A DNA stretch of 64,000 bases from JAAGZL01 sp050291725 (lineage in GTDB: Bacteria; Pseudomonadota; Gammaproteobacteria; Chromatiales; Chromatiaceae): positions 1-64,000 of the forward strand of contig JBNKKH010000016.1 of assembly GCA_050291725.1 (NCBI GenBank). Reading direction: 5' to 3'. Positions 52,783 to 62,503 of this stretch are shown in pieces; positions within the stretch are counted from its first letter, which is position 1; each line of letters starts with the position of its first letter. A program made the position numbers and the translations under genes. The notes under the pieces were generated by a model. The model saw only the letters and a program-made list of their open reading frames with translations, ran no database searches and was not told the origin of the DNA.

Positions 52783-52996
52783 GATTGTTTAGTTTGAAAA
52801 TTACTTAACTGTCATATGCTAATATAAGAAGAAGTGAATAGCATATCTCTTGTTTGTATGTATCCTTTATGCATATAACAGTTAAAAGTTCTGAATTCTA
52901 TTATAGTTATACCGGTTAGCAGAACTTGAATTGAGATATACCGCGCAAACCAGGGAGTAATGATTGTTCTGGTTTTTACTGTAAGGAGTTTTCCGT

Positions 52997-54736
52997 ATGG
53001 ATCAAAACTGTGACCTTTTCTATCCGTTGCCTGAACAAAAAGAGGCTAAACGTAGTGAAGTTAAGCTTGCACTGGATATTTTTCGAGCAAGATTAAGCGA
53101 CCTTCCATTTGGTAATTTAGAAAAGGCAGCCCAAGAGATATTCAAAATCCTGTATAAGGCAAACAAAATTAAGCTTAACAGTGATGAGCGTTTAGCGCTG
53201 TTAAAGGATGTTGAAGGGCCAGCCTCTCAGATTCTTAGTGGACTTAAAGAGAAGATTAATGATGTTGCAGCTCCAATAGGACGCAGTGAGGAAAAGATCG
53301 CAAAAGTATTAGTGGCAATTCACTATGAGTTTGCATTAGCCTATCGTTGTTTATTAAGTCTTAAAGAGCCGACAAAAGGGATGGCGCGTGGCGGGAATAA
53401 GGAATCTTATGCAAACTATGTACGGCATACTATTTATCACTTGGGAGAGGTATTGAGAACCAAGTACAGTGTATTTAGTAATCCACGGGGGACTATATGG
53501 AAATATATATACGCCCTATTTATATGTGCAAACAACGACAACATTCACAACATCAAACTGCCATCTTCAATATGGTGCAAATCCGAAACAGTAGAAGACG
53601 TATTTAAGTCAATATTACTAATCTCGCTTAGCTCGCCTCTAAATATGAGAGGAAAAGAGTTCAATGCACTATATGCTTTAGCGCCAGAATTGGCTCCATA
53701 TATGTCTATCGGGAAGGTAAGTTGCGGAGAAAAATATTCTGACCTTATGACGTTCAATCTGTCTGGAACCGAGTCTCCAAAAAAGCAGTTTGCCACTGGA
53801 TGTGACTCGTGCGGTAATGCTGCAAACTGTTTTACTGTTGATACCACTTCGCTGCTTAATCATATTGCTGAACAGCATGGGCAGATAAAGTCTGGTGAGA
53901 AACTTACCCCACTACAAAGATTGTTAACTAAAGAAAATCAGTATCAACAGCTAACGCGAAACCTGTCTGGTTTTGAGAAAGTTGATCATGAAAAGAGAAT
54001 TAAAGGAGATGGGGTAGTCGAGCTGGTGGCTGGCTTTAATGATATCTGTTCGTTCTTGAGTAAGACAACAGAAGAAAACCAGATTGTAAATGACCAAGAT
54101 GAATCTATAGAGAGCTGGACCACATTGGGTGAGGAGTCGATTACTGTTGAGGAAACAGTTGACTGGACTACTACCGCAATTTTAAGGGCAGGTTTGCGCA
54201 AAACCACTTGTAAAGTAATAAATCGCAGTAGCGGTGGTTACTGTCTTTACAACGATACCAGTGAGAGATTTAACTTGCGAGTTGGTGAGTTGGCGGTCGT
54301 AAAAGAAACAGGGAAGAGTAAATGGCAATTGGCAGTAATTATCTGGGTAAGTGGCAATCGAAATAGAATGGATTTCGGAGTCAAGCTGCTGAGTGGAACT
54401 ATTTCTAAGGGGGAAGTCAGCCAATTAAAGGGAAGGGATGTAGAAAAAAATCTAGATGCCCTATTTTTGAAGATTGAAAATGGCGATGATGAGAGTTCTA
54501 TTAGGGTTATTACTGCAGCGCAAGATCTGAATGAGGGAGATCAATTACTGGCTAGTTATGGAGAGATTGCTTACCAAGTATCTGTAATTGATATCAATTC
54601 AAAAACAGATGGTTATGTTGAGTATATCTGTGACTGGAGTGACTATGAGGAAACAGAGGTTGTTACTCAAAAGGCTAGTTCTGAAGAGGCTAAAATAACT
54701 GAATCAGATTTTGAATCTATCTGGGAAATAATTTAA
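52997..54736 (+). CDS. PilZ-domain protein (predicted cyclic-di-GMP effector)
   Basis: A 579-residue cytoplasmic protein. The N-terminal two thirds is mainly helical and of no family I can name, with a cysteine cluster near residues 270-280 (GCDSCGNAANCF). The C-terminal part contains a PilZ domain with the full c-di-GMP motif: RxxxR at 397-401 (RAGLR) and NxSxxG at 409-414 (NRSSGG). It then continues VGELAVVKE, QLAVIIWVSG and RMDFGVKLLSG, as in PilZ barrels. AAGGAG precedes the ATG. Inserted between truA and trpF and near fimV, it may link c-di-GMP to pili or cell poles. Only the PilZ part is secure. Confidence 0.75.
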   Translation: MDQNCDLFYPLPEQKEAKRSEVKLALDIFRARLSDLPFGNLEKAAQEIFKILYKANKIKLNSDERLALLKDVEGPASQILSGLKEKINDVAAPIGRSEEKIAKVLVAIHYEFALAYRCLLSLKEPTKGMARGGNKESYANYVRHTIYHLGEVLRTKYSVFSNPRGTIWKYIYALFICANNDNIHNIKLPSSIWCKSETVEDVFKSILLISLSSPLNMRGKEFNALYALAPELAPYMSIGKVSCGEKYSDLMTFNLSGTESPKKQFATGCDSCGNAANCFTVDTTSLLNHIAEQHGQIKSGEKLTPLQRLLTKENQYQQLTRNLSGFEKVDHEKRIKGDGVVELVAGFNDICSFLSKTTEENQIVNDQDESIESWTTLGEESITVEETVDWTTTAILRAGLRKTTCKVINRSSGGYCLYNDTSERFNLRVGELAVVKETGKSKWQLAVIIWVSGNRNRMDFGVKLLSGTISKGEVSQLKGRDVEKNLDALFLKIENGDDESSIRVITAAQDLNEGDQLLASYGEIAYQVSVIDINSKTDGYVEYICDWSDYEETEVVTQKASSEEAKITESDFESIWEII

Positions 54737-54901
54737 TCTCAATATTGCCTTATTGCATTATTAGTTAGTAATATCAATAAGTTATAGTGTTGCGTATGTA
54801 ATGACGCCTTCAATTGTTGTTGTGTGACAGCAAATCATATTTAATTCTAATATCCCATAGAGCTTCCTCAATTTGGGCCAATCCTGTATCTTTAGCGGCC
54901 T

Positions 54902-55525
54902 ATGAGAACCAGGGTGAAAATCTGCGGTATTACCAGACCAGCCGATGCGCATGCAGCCATAAAAAGTGGTGCTGACGCACTTGGCATGGTCTTCTATGCA
55001 CCAAGCCCAAGAGCAGTGACCATTGAGCAGGCTAGGGAGGTTGTGGCTAGCTTATCTCCATTCGTGACAGTGGTGGGGTTGTTTGTTAACGAAGAGAGAG
55101 AGAGGATTGCTCAGATCCTATCCGAGGTGCGTATCGACCTATTACAGTTCCATGGTGATGAGACACCGCAAGAGTGTGCTGGGCACAACAGGCCATATAT
55201 CAAAGCCATTCGCATGCGTGAGGGGGTTGATCTGGAGGCAGAACTGAATAGATATTCTCAATCGGAAGGCCTACTCCTGGATACCTATCGCAAAGGCGTT
55301 CCTGGTGGTACAGGAGATAGTTTTGATTGGGATCTGATTCCAGCCAAAATCGCTAGCTCCATAACTCTGGCCGGAGGATTGGATTCAGAAAATGTGACAC
55401 AGGCGATCGAGCTGGTGCGGCCATATGCAGTGGATGTGAGTGGTGGCGTAGAGCAGGAGAAAGGTATCAAGGATGCACAAAAGATAGAGGCATTCATGCG
55501 AGGAGTAGAAAGTGCCAACAGATGA
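54902..55525 (+). CDS. trpF: Phosphoribosylanthranilate isomerase TrpF
   Basis: TrpF catalyses the Amadori rearrangement of phosphoribosylanthranilate in tryptophan synthesis. The 207-residue TIM barrel starts TRVKICGITRPADA with catalytic Cys8, has LLQFHGDE, LLLDTYRKGVPGGTG with the catalytic Asp, LAGGLDSENV and VDVSGGVE. Its last 14 bp overlap the GTG start of trpB. Confidence 0.96.
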   Translation: MRTRVKICGITRPADAHAAIKSGADALGMVFYAPSPRAVTIEQAREVVASLSPFVTVVGLFVNEERERIAQILSEVRIDLLQFHGDETPQECAGHNRPYIKAIRMREGVDLEAELNRYSQSEGLLLDTYRKGVPGGTGDSFDWDLIPAKIASSITLAGGLDSENVTQAIELVRPYAVDVSGGVEQEKGIKDAQKIEAFMRGVESANR

Positions 55526-56729
55526 AAAAATAGATTTCAGCAGCATGCCAGATACTAGAGGCCATTTTGGTCCTTATGGCGGTATCTTTGCGGCTGAGAC
55601 CCTTATGGAACCGTTGACAGAACTGCGTCAGGCCTATGAGAAATATATGCAGGATGAACAGTTCCTGACTGATCTAGACAATGACCTGCAAAACTACGTT
55701 GGCCGTCCCTCTCCTGTCTACCACTGCGAGAGATTGAGTCGTGAGCTGGGCGGAGCTCAGATATATCTGAAACGAGAAGACCTAAACCACACCGGAGCCC
55801 ATAAGGTAAATAACACTATTGGTCAGGCTCTGTTGGCTAAACGTATGGGCAAGACCAGAATCATTGCTGAGACTGGCGCCGGTCAACACGGAGTGGCTTC
55901 TGCTACAGTTGCTGCGAGATTGGGGCTGGAGTGTGTGGTCTATATGGGCGAGGTGGACATTAAACGCCAGGAGGCGAATGTCTATCGTATGCGTATGTTA
56001 GGAGCAGAAGTTGTCCCAGTTAGCTCCGGTTCCAAGACTTTGAAAGATGCCCTAAATGAGGCCATGCGTGACTGGGTAACCAATGTGGATAACACCTTCT
56101 ACATTATTGGTACTGTAGCTGGTCCTCACCCCTATCCGGCCATGGTGCGAGATTTCCAGGCAGTCATCGGCAGAGAGGCCAGAGAGCAGATGTTACAACA
56201 GACCGGTAGCCTGCCGGATGCCCTAGTCGCCTGTGTTGGCGGCGGTTCCAATGCCATTGGGCTATTTTATCCATTTCTTTCTGATGAAGATGTTGCCATC
56301 TATGGAGTGGAAGCGGCTGGACACGGCCTGGAAACAGGCAAGCATGCAGCACCTCTGTGCGCAGGACAACCCGGAGTATTGCACGGGAATCGTACCTATC
56401 TGATGGAAGACCCCAATGGGCAAATTATTGAGACCCACTCTATCTCGGCTGGACTGGACTACCCTGGAGTTGGTCCTGAGCACTCCTGGCTAAAGGATGT
56501 CGGTAGGGTGGAGTATGACGCAGTAACAGATACCGAAGCCTTAGAGGCATTTCATACCCTAACCAAGGTAGAGGGTATCATTCCTGCCCTGGAATCCAGC
56601 CACGCCCTGGCCTATGCAGTAAAGCTTGCTAGCTCTATGTCGCCGCAAAAGACTATTCTGGTCAATCTCTCTGGTCGTGGAGATAAAGATATGCACACGG
56701 TTGCAGCTCTGGAGGGGATCAAGCTATGA
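55512..56729 (+). CDS. trpB: Tryptophan synthase beta chain TrpB
   Basis: TrpB joins indole and serine to tryptophan with pyridoxal phosphate. The 405-residue protein has the PLP lysine Lys98 in NHTGAHKVNN, GAGQHGVA, the phosphate loop GGGSNAIG and HSWLKDVGR. The GTG at 55512 gives MPTDEKIDFSSMPDTRGHFG, a fitting N-terminus; it overlaps trpF by 14 bp. The stop overlaps the trpA start (ATGA), so all three trp genes are coupled. Confidence 0.96.
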   Translation: MPTDEKIDFSSMPDTRGHFGPYGGIFAAETLMEPLTELRQAYEKYMQDEQFLTDLDNDLQNYVGRPSPVYHCERLSRELGGAQIYLKREDLNHTGAHKVNNTIGQALLAKRMGKTRIIAETGAGQHGVASATVAARLGLECVVYMGEVDIKRQEANVYRMRMLGAEVVPVSSGSKTLKDALNEAMRDWVTNVDNTFYIIGTVAGPHPYPAMVRDFQAVIGREAREQMLQQTGSLPDALVACVGGGSNAIGLFYPFLSDEDVAIYGVEAAGHGLETGKHAAPLCAGQPGVLHGNRTYLMEDPNGQIIETHSISAGLDYPGVGPEHSWLKDVGRVEYDAVTDTEALEAFHTLTKVEGIIPALESSHALAYAVKLASSMSPQKTILVNLSGRGDKDMHTVAALEGIKL

Positions 56730-57532
56730 GTCGGATTGCCACATGTTTTAGTCGACTAAAGGAAGAGGGTAAGACCGCCCTTATCCCCTTCATAACTGCT
56801 GGCGACCCAGCAAAAGAGATAACGGTTCCCCTTATGCACAAAATGGTTGCGGCTGGGGCCAGTTTGATCGAATTAGGCGTGCCATTCTCAGATCCTATGG
56901 CCGATGGGCCAACCATACAGCGTGCCAGCGAGAGGGCCTTGGAGTCCAATACCTCACTGCTGGATGTGTTTTCTATGGTTGCAGAGTTCCGTCGGCAAGA
57001 CTCCACCACACCCATAATACTTATGGGTTATCTCAACCCGATTGAAGTTATGGGCTACTATGATTTTGCCGAAGATGCTGCAAAAGCTGGGGTGGATGGA
57101 GTCATCACTGTAGATATACCGCCTGAGGAGGCCAGTGGATACCTTGAGGCTATGCAGCAGAATGGGTTAGACCCCATATTTCTATTGGCTCCCACCAGTA
57201 ATGTACAGCGTATAGAGCGGATTTGCTCCGCTGCCAGTGGATTTGTCTACTATGTCTCCTTGAAGGGAGTGACAGGAGCAGGCAATCTGGATATAGATGC
57301 AGTGCAGAACAAGGTAGGAGAGATTCGTAACCATACAGATCTGCCAGTTGGCGTTGGGTTCGGAATCAAAGATGCTGAGACTGCCGCTAAGATGTCCCGC
57401 ATCGCCGATGCTGTAGTAGTAGGCAGTGCAATAGTAAATATGGTGGAAGCTAACCAACAAGATGCTGAAGCCATGCAACAAGAAATTGGGGCACTGCTGC
57501 GGTCCATGCGTGAAGCGATGGATCAGACCTGA
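56726..57532 (+). CDS. trpA: Tryptophan synthase alpha chain TrpA
   Basis: TrpA cleaves indole-3-glycerol phosphate to indole, which passes through a tunnel to TrpB. The 268-residue TIM barrel shows LIPFITAGDP, the catalytic Glu in LIELGVPFSDPMADGP, DIPPEEA with catalytic Asp, YVSLKGVTGAG and VGVGFGIK. Its start overlaps the trpB stop. accD follows 46 bp later. Confidence 0.96.
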   Translation: MSRIATCFSRLKEEGKTALIPFITAGDPAKEITVPLMHKMVAAGASLIELGVPFSDPMADGPTIQRASERALESNTSLLDVFSMVAEFRRQDSTTPIILMGYLNPIEVMGYYDFAEDAAKAGVDGVITVDIPPEEASGYLEAMQQNGLDPIFLLAPTSNVQRIERICSAASGFVYYVSLKGVTGAGNLDIDAVQNKVGEIRNHTDLPVGVGFGIKDAETAAKMSRIADAVVVGSAIVNMVEANQQDAEAMQQEIGALLRSMREAMDQT

Positions 57533-57578
57533 TATCCTGTAAAGATTAGACTATGCCTCAAATAATTGGAGCTGCTAT

Positions 57579-58439
57579 ATGAGCTGGTTTGAAAAACTGA
57601 TGCCGAGCCGTATTCGTACGGATGGTGGCAGTAAACGCGGTGTACCTGAAGGTCTTTGGGATAAGTGTCCCGGATGTACCGCGGTCCTCTATCGTGCTGA
57701 GATGGAGCGTAATTTGGACGTTTGTCCAAAGTGCGGCCATCACAACCGCATTGATGCAAGAAGGCGGCTAGATACATTTCTTGATGAGGAATCTAGAGAG
57801 GAGATTGCAGCTGAATTGTCTCCCCTAGACCCGCTTAAATTCAAAGACAGTAAAAAATACAAAGATCGAATCTCTCAGGCGCAAAAGCAGACCGGTGAAA
57901 AAGATGCTTTGGTCGTGATGCGCGGCAAACTGAAAAGCCTAGATCTGGTGGCCGCTGCTTTTGAATTCAGCTTTATGGGTGGCTCCATGGGCTCAGTAGT
58001 AGGTGAGAAGTTTGTGCGCGGAGCAGATATAGCCATTGAGCAAAATATACCTATGGTCTGTTTCTCTGCCAGTGGCGGCGCCCGTATGCAAGAGTCGCTA
58101 TTCTCGCTGTTACAGATGGCCAAGACCAGTGCGGTGTTAGACCGCATGTCTAAACAGGGTTTGCCCTTTATCTCAGTTCTTACCGATCCAACCATGGGCG
58201 GGGTTTCCGCCAGTTTTGCTATGCTGGGGGATGTAAATATAGCTGAGCCCAATGCCTTGATTGGCTTTGCTGGACCACGGGTGATCGAACAGACAGTGCG
58301 CGAGAAACTACCGGAAGGGTTTCAGCGCAGTGAGTTCCTGTTGGAGCATGGTGCTATAGATATGATTGTAGACCGCCGTAACATGCGAGATGAGATGGCA
58401 AGTCTGTTGGCTAAATTGACAAACCAGCAACTAGCTTAG
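57579..58439 (+). CDS. accD: Acetyl-CoA carboxylase carboxyltransferase subunit beta AccD
   Basis: AccD with AccA transfers carboxyl from biotin to acetyl-CoA to give malonyl-CoA for fatty-acid synthesis. The 286-residue protein has the four-cysteine zinc ribbon Cys30, Cys33, Cys49 and Cys52 (CPGC...CPKC). The crotonase-like core contains FMGGSMGSVVGEKFVR, SASGGARMQES and PTMGGVSASFAMLGD. It lies between trpA and folC, the usual position in gammaproteobacteria. Confidence 0.97.
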   Translation: MSWFEKLMPSRIRTDGGSKRGVPEGLWDKCPGCTAVLYRAEMERNLDVCPKCGHHNRIDARRRLDTFLDEESREEIAAELSPLDPLKFKDSKKYKDRISQAQKQTGEKDALVVMRGKLKSLDLVAAAFEFSFMGGSMGSVVGEKFVRGADIAIEQNIPMVCFSASGGARMQESLFSLLQMAKTSAVLDRMSKQGLPFISVLTDPTMGGVSASFAMLGDVNIAEPNALIGFAGPRVIEQTVREKLPEGFQRSEFLLEHGAIDMIVDRRNMRDEMASLLAKLTNQQLA

Positions 58440-58470
58440 TTTTGCGCAATCGGGTTATTGTCGCCTACTA

Positions 58471-59751
58471 ATGCGTTTCACAACTCTACAGGAGTGGTTA
58501 GATTGGCAGGAGACCCTGCATCCTAGTGAAATAGAGCTGGGGCTAGAGAGGGTCGAAAAGGTCTGGCAGCAGCTCAATCCTGAGCGTTTAGCCTCAATTG
58601 TAATCACTATTGCTGGAACCAATGGTAAGGGTTCCAGTGCGGCTATTTCAGAATCTATCCTACTGGCGGCAGGCTACACTGTAGGCTGTTACACATCACC
58701 CCATCTGCTCAAGTACAACGAGCGCATCCGGGTGAATGGGCGTCCGGTATCTGATCAGGCAATCTGCGATGCCTTCGGTCGGGTAGACCACTCCAGGAAA
58801 GATACCTCTCTAACCTACTTTGAATTTGGCACCCTGGCAGCGCTAGATATATTTGCTGGAGAACAGTTAGATGTAGTGATTCTGGAGGTTGGTCTGGGCG
58901 GCAGACTGGATGCGGTTAATATTATCGACCCAGACGTTGCCATAATCACCACCATAGATATCGACCATACCAACTGGCTAGGAAATACCCGGGATGATAT
59001 TGCCCTGGAGAAGGCAGGTATTATGCGTCCAGGCCGTCCTGCGGTATTTGGTAGTGCAAATCCACCCAAAGTTTTGTTGGAAAAAGCTTCAAATCTGGGG
59101 GTAGGGCTTTATACCGCAGGGGATGATTTCTCATACACCCGCATAGATGATGGCTGGCGTTGGGAGGGGAGGCAGACTCACTATAAGCATCTGCCTGAGC
59201 CGGCCGCTAGGGGTGAGTTCATTTTGCAAAACTGTTCTGCAGTGCTGATGGCAATAGAGTTATTGCGGGAAAGGCTTACTGTATCAGATAGACATATAGA
59301 GAACGGGATACTTGGCCTGACTGTTCCTGGGCGTTTTCAGGTCATAAATGGAGCTGTTACGCTTGTATTTGATGTGGCTCACAATCCAGAGGCTGCAGCC
59401 GAACTTGCTGCAAACCTGAGCAAATTACCACCTGAGGGGCGTAATCTTGCTGTTTTTTCCGCCCTGGCAGATAAAGATATCGTGCATATTGTGGAACCTC
59501 TGGTCACTCTCATAGACCAATGGTATATAGGAGAATTGGAGGCAAATCGTGCTGCCACACTAGGAAAACTGCGCGACTCTCTTATTGTGGCAGGAGTGGA
59601 CGCATCAAATATACATAGCCATGAATCTTTGTCACAGGCTCGGATAAAGGCGATGGCATATGCCGAAACACATGATAAACTCGTTATATTCGGCTCATTC
59701 TTTACTGTCGCCGAGGCAATGCGGCATTCTGAAATTATTAAATTAGCATAA
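58471..59751 (+). CDS. folC: Dihydrofolate synthase / folylpolyglutamate synthase FolC
   Basis: FolC adds glutamate to dihydropteroate and to folates. The 426-residue Mur-ligase-type protein has the P-loop GTNGKGSS (49-56), TSPHLLKYNERIRVNG, YFEFGTLAAL, LEVGLGGRLDAVN and DVAHNPEAA. It is followed by the SPOR gene, in the order accD-folC-dedD-cvpA-purF known from E. coli and Pseudomonas. Confidence 0.96.
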   Translation: MRFTTLQEWLDWQETLHPSEIELGLERVEKVWQQLNPERLASIVITIAGTNGKGSSAAISESILLAAGYTVGCYTSPHLLKYNERIRVNGRPVSDQAICDAFGRVDHSRKDTSLTYFEFGTLAALDIFAGEQLDVVILEVGLGGRLDAVNIIDPDVAIITTIDIDHTNWLGNTRDDIALEKAGIMRPGRPAVFGSANPPKVLLEKASNLGVGLYTAGDDFSYTRIDDGWRWEGRQTHYKHLPEPAARGEFILQNCSAVLMAIELLRERLTVSDRHIENGILGLTVPGRFQVINGAVTLVFDVAHNPEAAAELAANLSKLPPEGRNLAVFSALADKDIVHIVEPLVTLIDQWYIGELEANRAATLGKLRDSLIVAGVDASNIHSHESLSQARIKAMAYAETHDKLVIFGSFFTVAEAMRHSEIIKLA

Positions 59752-59772
59752 ACGTGGTTTAAGGAGAGGCAT

Positions 59773-60363
59773 GTGGATGAGGGTCTAAAGAAACGTCTTA
59801 TTGGTGCAACTGTGCTGGTGTCGCTGGTGGTTATATTTGTACCTATGTTGTTGGAAGATGAGCCGGTTCTATCGACTGAGTTGGAAGAGAATATCATTCC
59901 AGAAAGGAGTGGTGACGATTTCTCTTCCAAACTGCTTCCTTTGGAAACAGAAGACCTCTCACAACCACTGGTAGAAGAGGTGGAGCCGCTAGTCGAGGAG
60001 GAGAGCGAAGTAGTTGCGGTAGCTCCAGAGCAGGAAACAGCTGAAAAATCACCTGAAGCGGTGACGAAAGAAGAACCGGTAACTGAAACAAAGAGTGAAC
60101 CTGCGACCAAGGTAGGGCTCAACGGCTGGGTGGTTCAGGTAGGAAGTTTTTCCAACAGCGAAAATGCCAAAAAACTGGTTAAAGAGCTACAGGATAAGAA
60201 ATATGCTGCATTTACCGATCAAGTGGATCTGAATGGTAAAATATTGCATAGGGTATTGGTCGGTCCCGAAGTGGACAAGAAACGTGCAGAGCTGTTAATG
60301 GAAAAGCTGAATAAGTATTTAGCGTCGAAAAAGCTGAAAGGACGATTGAAGAGATATCAGTAA
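59773..60363 (+). CDS. dedD: DedD-like SPOR domain cell-division protein
   Basis: A 196-residue single-pass membrane protein. A short cytoplasmic N-terminus and one span (about 7-25, LIGATVLVSLVVIFVPMLL) lead to a Glu/Pro-rich periplasmic linker and a C-terminal SPOR domain (about 115-195, GWVVQVGSFSNSENAKKLVKEL in two parts). SPOR domains bind denuded glycan strands at the septum. The start is GTG at 59773, with AAGGAGAGG just upstream. Between folC and cvpA, as dedD is in E. coli. Confidence 0.9.
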   Translation: MDEGLKKRLIGATVLVSLVVIFVPMLLEDEPVLSTELEENIIPERSGDDFSSKLLPLETEDLSQPLVEEVEPLVEEESEVVAVAPEQETAEKSPEAVTKEEPVTETKSEPATKVGLNGWVVQVGSFSNSENAKKLVKELQDKKYAAFTDQVDLNGKILHRVLVGPEVDKKRAELLMEKLNKYLASKKLKGRLKRYQ

Positions 60364-60449
60364 TATTTCTCTGTTTTGGCTTGTTAACAGAGCCTTGCCA
60401 CTCTGATAGAATTACGCTTTATCCCAAACAGGTATAAACTACAGACACT

Positions 60450-60941
60450 ATGATGATTTGGGTGGACTACGTCATTGTTGGCATCATCTGCCTCTCTTCC
60501 CTGGTTAGCTTACTTCGAGGTTTCATGCGCGAGGCGTTCTCCCTTGCCGCCTGGATACTGGCGTTTTGGATAAGCTGGACCTTTTTTCGTGATCTTGCAG
60601 TCCATCTGGTGTGGTTCGATGTTCCATCTGTGCGCCTAGGCGCAGCTTTTGCCATACTATTCCTTGTGACCCTGATTTTAGGGGCCATGGTTAACTATCT
60701 AGTTGGTCAATTGGTGGAGAAGACTGGGTTGTCTGGTACTGACCGGATGATCGGGATATTTTTCGGGGCTGCACGAGGGGCATTACTGGTGTCCGTAATG
60801 GTGTTGCTGGCCGGATTAACCCCGGTCCCGAATGATCCCTGGTGGCAGGAGTCGTTGTTGATAGGGTACTTTCAAGATTTGGCGCAATGGTTAAAAGATC
60901 TGTTGCCTCCTGATATAGCAAGTAAATTTACTTTTAAATAG
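60450..60941 (+). CDS. cvpA: CvpA family membrane protein
   Basis: A 163-residue inner-membrane protein with four predicted spans (starting WVDYVIVGIICLSSLVSLLRGFMREAFSL in two pieces, then FAILFLVTLILGAMV and FFGAARGALLVSVMVLLAG). These are typical of CvpA, needed for colicin V production in E. coli and linked to envelope and purine functions. It directly precedes purF, as in most gammaproteobacteria. Confidence 0.93.
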   Translation: MMIWVDYVIVGIICLSSLVSLLRGFMREAFSLAAWILAFWISWTFFRDLAVHLVWFDVPSVRLGAAFAILFLVTLILGAMVNYLVGQLVEKTGLSGTDRMIGIFFGAARGALLVSVMVLLAGLTPVPNDPWWQESLLIGYFQDLAQWLKDLLPPDIASKFTFK

Positions 60942-60970
60942 ATTAAGTCATTTAGTCCGGAGCACGAAAT

Positions 60971-62485
60971 ATGTGCGGTATTGTTGGAATTTTTGGGCGT
61001 AGCCAGGTTAATCAGGAGCTATATGATGCTCTGCTGGTGTTGCAACATCGTGGACAGGATGCCGCAGGAATTGTTACCTCAAAAGATGGAAAGCTGTTTC
61101 TACGTAAGGGAAACGGTCTGGCAAAGGATGTATTTCGCACTGAGCATATGATCGAGCTGGCGGGTAACATGGGTATAGCACATGTGCGTTATCCAACCGC
61201 TGGTAGTTCATCTTCAGCTGAGGCCCAGCCGTTTTATGTAAACTCTCCCTACGGCATCACTCTGGCCCATAATGGTAATCTCACCAATTCTGATGAGTTG
61301 ATGCGCGACCTCTATCTGGAAGATTTGAGGCATATAAATACCACCTCAGATTCAGAGGTGTTGCTAAATGTCTTTGCCCATGAGTTGCAGATTCAGGGCA
61401 AGCTTAGGATAACTGAGAAAGAGGTGTTTAAGGCAGTAGCTGGGGTACATAAAAGGTGCCGTGGTGCCTATGCTGCTGTAGCAATGATTACTGGTTATGG
61501 TGTTCTGGGGTTTAGAGACCCCTATGGAATACGACCTATTGTTTTCGGTAAGAGAGAGAGCAGCGAAGGCACTGAGTATATGATCGCCTCTGAGAGTGTG
61601 GCTCTGGACGTTTCTGGATTTGAGCGCATACGTGATCTGGAGCCAGGTGAAGCGGTATTTATCGATATGAATGGAAAGCTACACACTTTTCAATGTGCTG
61701 CTAACCCAATGCACTCGCCATGCATATTTGAGTTTGTCTATTTTGCCCGTCCCGATACTATTATCGACGATATATTTGTGCATAAAGCCAGGTCCAGGAT
61801 GGGTGTTGCCTTAGCTGAAAAGATACGCCGCGAATGGCCAGATTTTGATTTTGATGTGGTTATTCCTATCCCAGACACCAGCCGTACAGCTGCACTGGAG
61901 GTGGCCAAGAAGCTGAAAATTAGATATTCCGAAGGGTTTATCAAGAATCGCTATATTGGGCGCACCTTTATCATGCCTGGGCAAACTGTACGCAAAAAGT
62001 CCGTACGCCAGAAACTGAATGCCATCGATTCAGAATTCAGAAAAAAGAATGTACTACTAGTGGACGACTCTATAGTTCGTGGTACCACTTCTAAACAGAT
62101 TGTACAGATGGCTCGGGAAGCCGGTGCCAAGAAGGTGTACTTTGCCTCGGCAGCTCCTCCGGTGCGCTATCCTAATGTCTATGGCATAGATATGCCGGCC
62201 GCAAGCGAATTGGTAGCCCATGGACGGAATGAGGATGAGGTGTGTGACATCATAGGTGCGGATAAGCTTATATATCAGGATTTGGAAGACCTGAAGAATG
62301 TAGTTCAGAAGAAAGATAAGTCTAAGGTCAAACGTTTTGATACCTCGGTATTTGATGGTGAGTATATTACAGGGGATGTAAGCGAACACTATCTGGAGCA
62401 ACTTGAGCTACTGAGAAGTGATGGTGCTAAGCAGGAAAAAGAGGCGTCAGAGATAGCCATTATTGGTCTGCACAACAGCGCCTAG
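60971..62485 (+). CDS. purF: Amidophosphoribosyltransferase PurF
   Basis: PurF makes 5-phosphoribosylamine from PRPP and glutamine, the first step of purine synthesis. The 504-residue protein has the N-terminal nucleophile Cys2 (MCGIVGIFG), exposed after Met removal, and the glutaminase residues RYPTAG and AHNGNLTN. The phosphoribosyltransferase part carries the PRPP loop VLLVDDSIVRGTTS (about 359-372). GGAGCACGAA precedes the ATG. metZ follows 18 bp later. Confidence 0.97.
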   Translation: MCGIVGIFGRSQVNQELYDALLVLQHRGQDAAGIVTSKDGKLFLRKGNGLAKDVFRTEHMIELAGNMGIAHVRYPTAGSSSSAEAQPFYVNSPYGITLAHNGNLTNSDELMRDLYLEDLRHINTTSDSEVLLNVFAHELQIQGKLRITEKEVFKAVAGVHKRCRGAYAAVAMITGYGVLGFRDPYGIRPIVFGKRESSEGTEYMIASESVALDVSGFERIRDLEPGEAVFIDMNGKLHTFQCAANPMHSPCIFEFVYFARPDTIIDDIFVHKARSRMGVALAEKIRREWPDFDFDVVIPIPDTSRTAALEVAKKLKIRYSEGFIKNRYIGRTFIMPGQTVRKKSVRQKLNAIDSEFRKKNVLLVDDSIVRGTTSKQIVQMAREAGAKKVYFASAAPPVRYPNVYGIDMPAASELVAHGRNEDEVCDIIGADKLIYQDLEDLKNVVQKKDKSKVKRFDTSVFDGEYITGDVSEHYLEQLELLRSDGAKQEKEASEIAIIGLHNSA

Positions 62486-62503
62486 GACACGCATAGGACA
62501 ATT

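Noticed and set aside
59379..60122. 247-codon open frame antisense to folC and dedD
   Set aside because: It is Ser/Thr-rich low-complexity sequence, has no family, and lies opposite two well-supported genes. It is a frame shadow.
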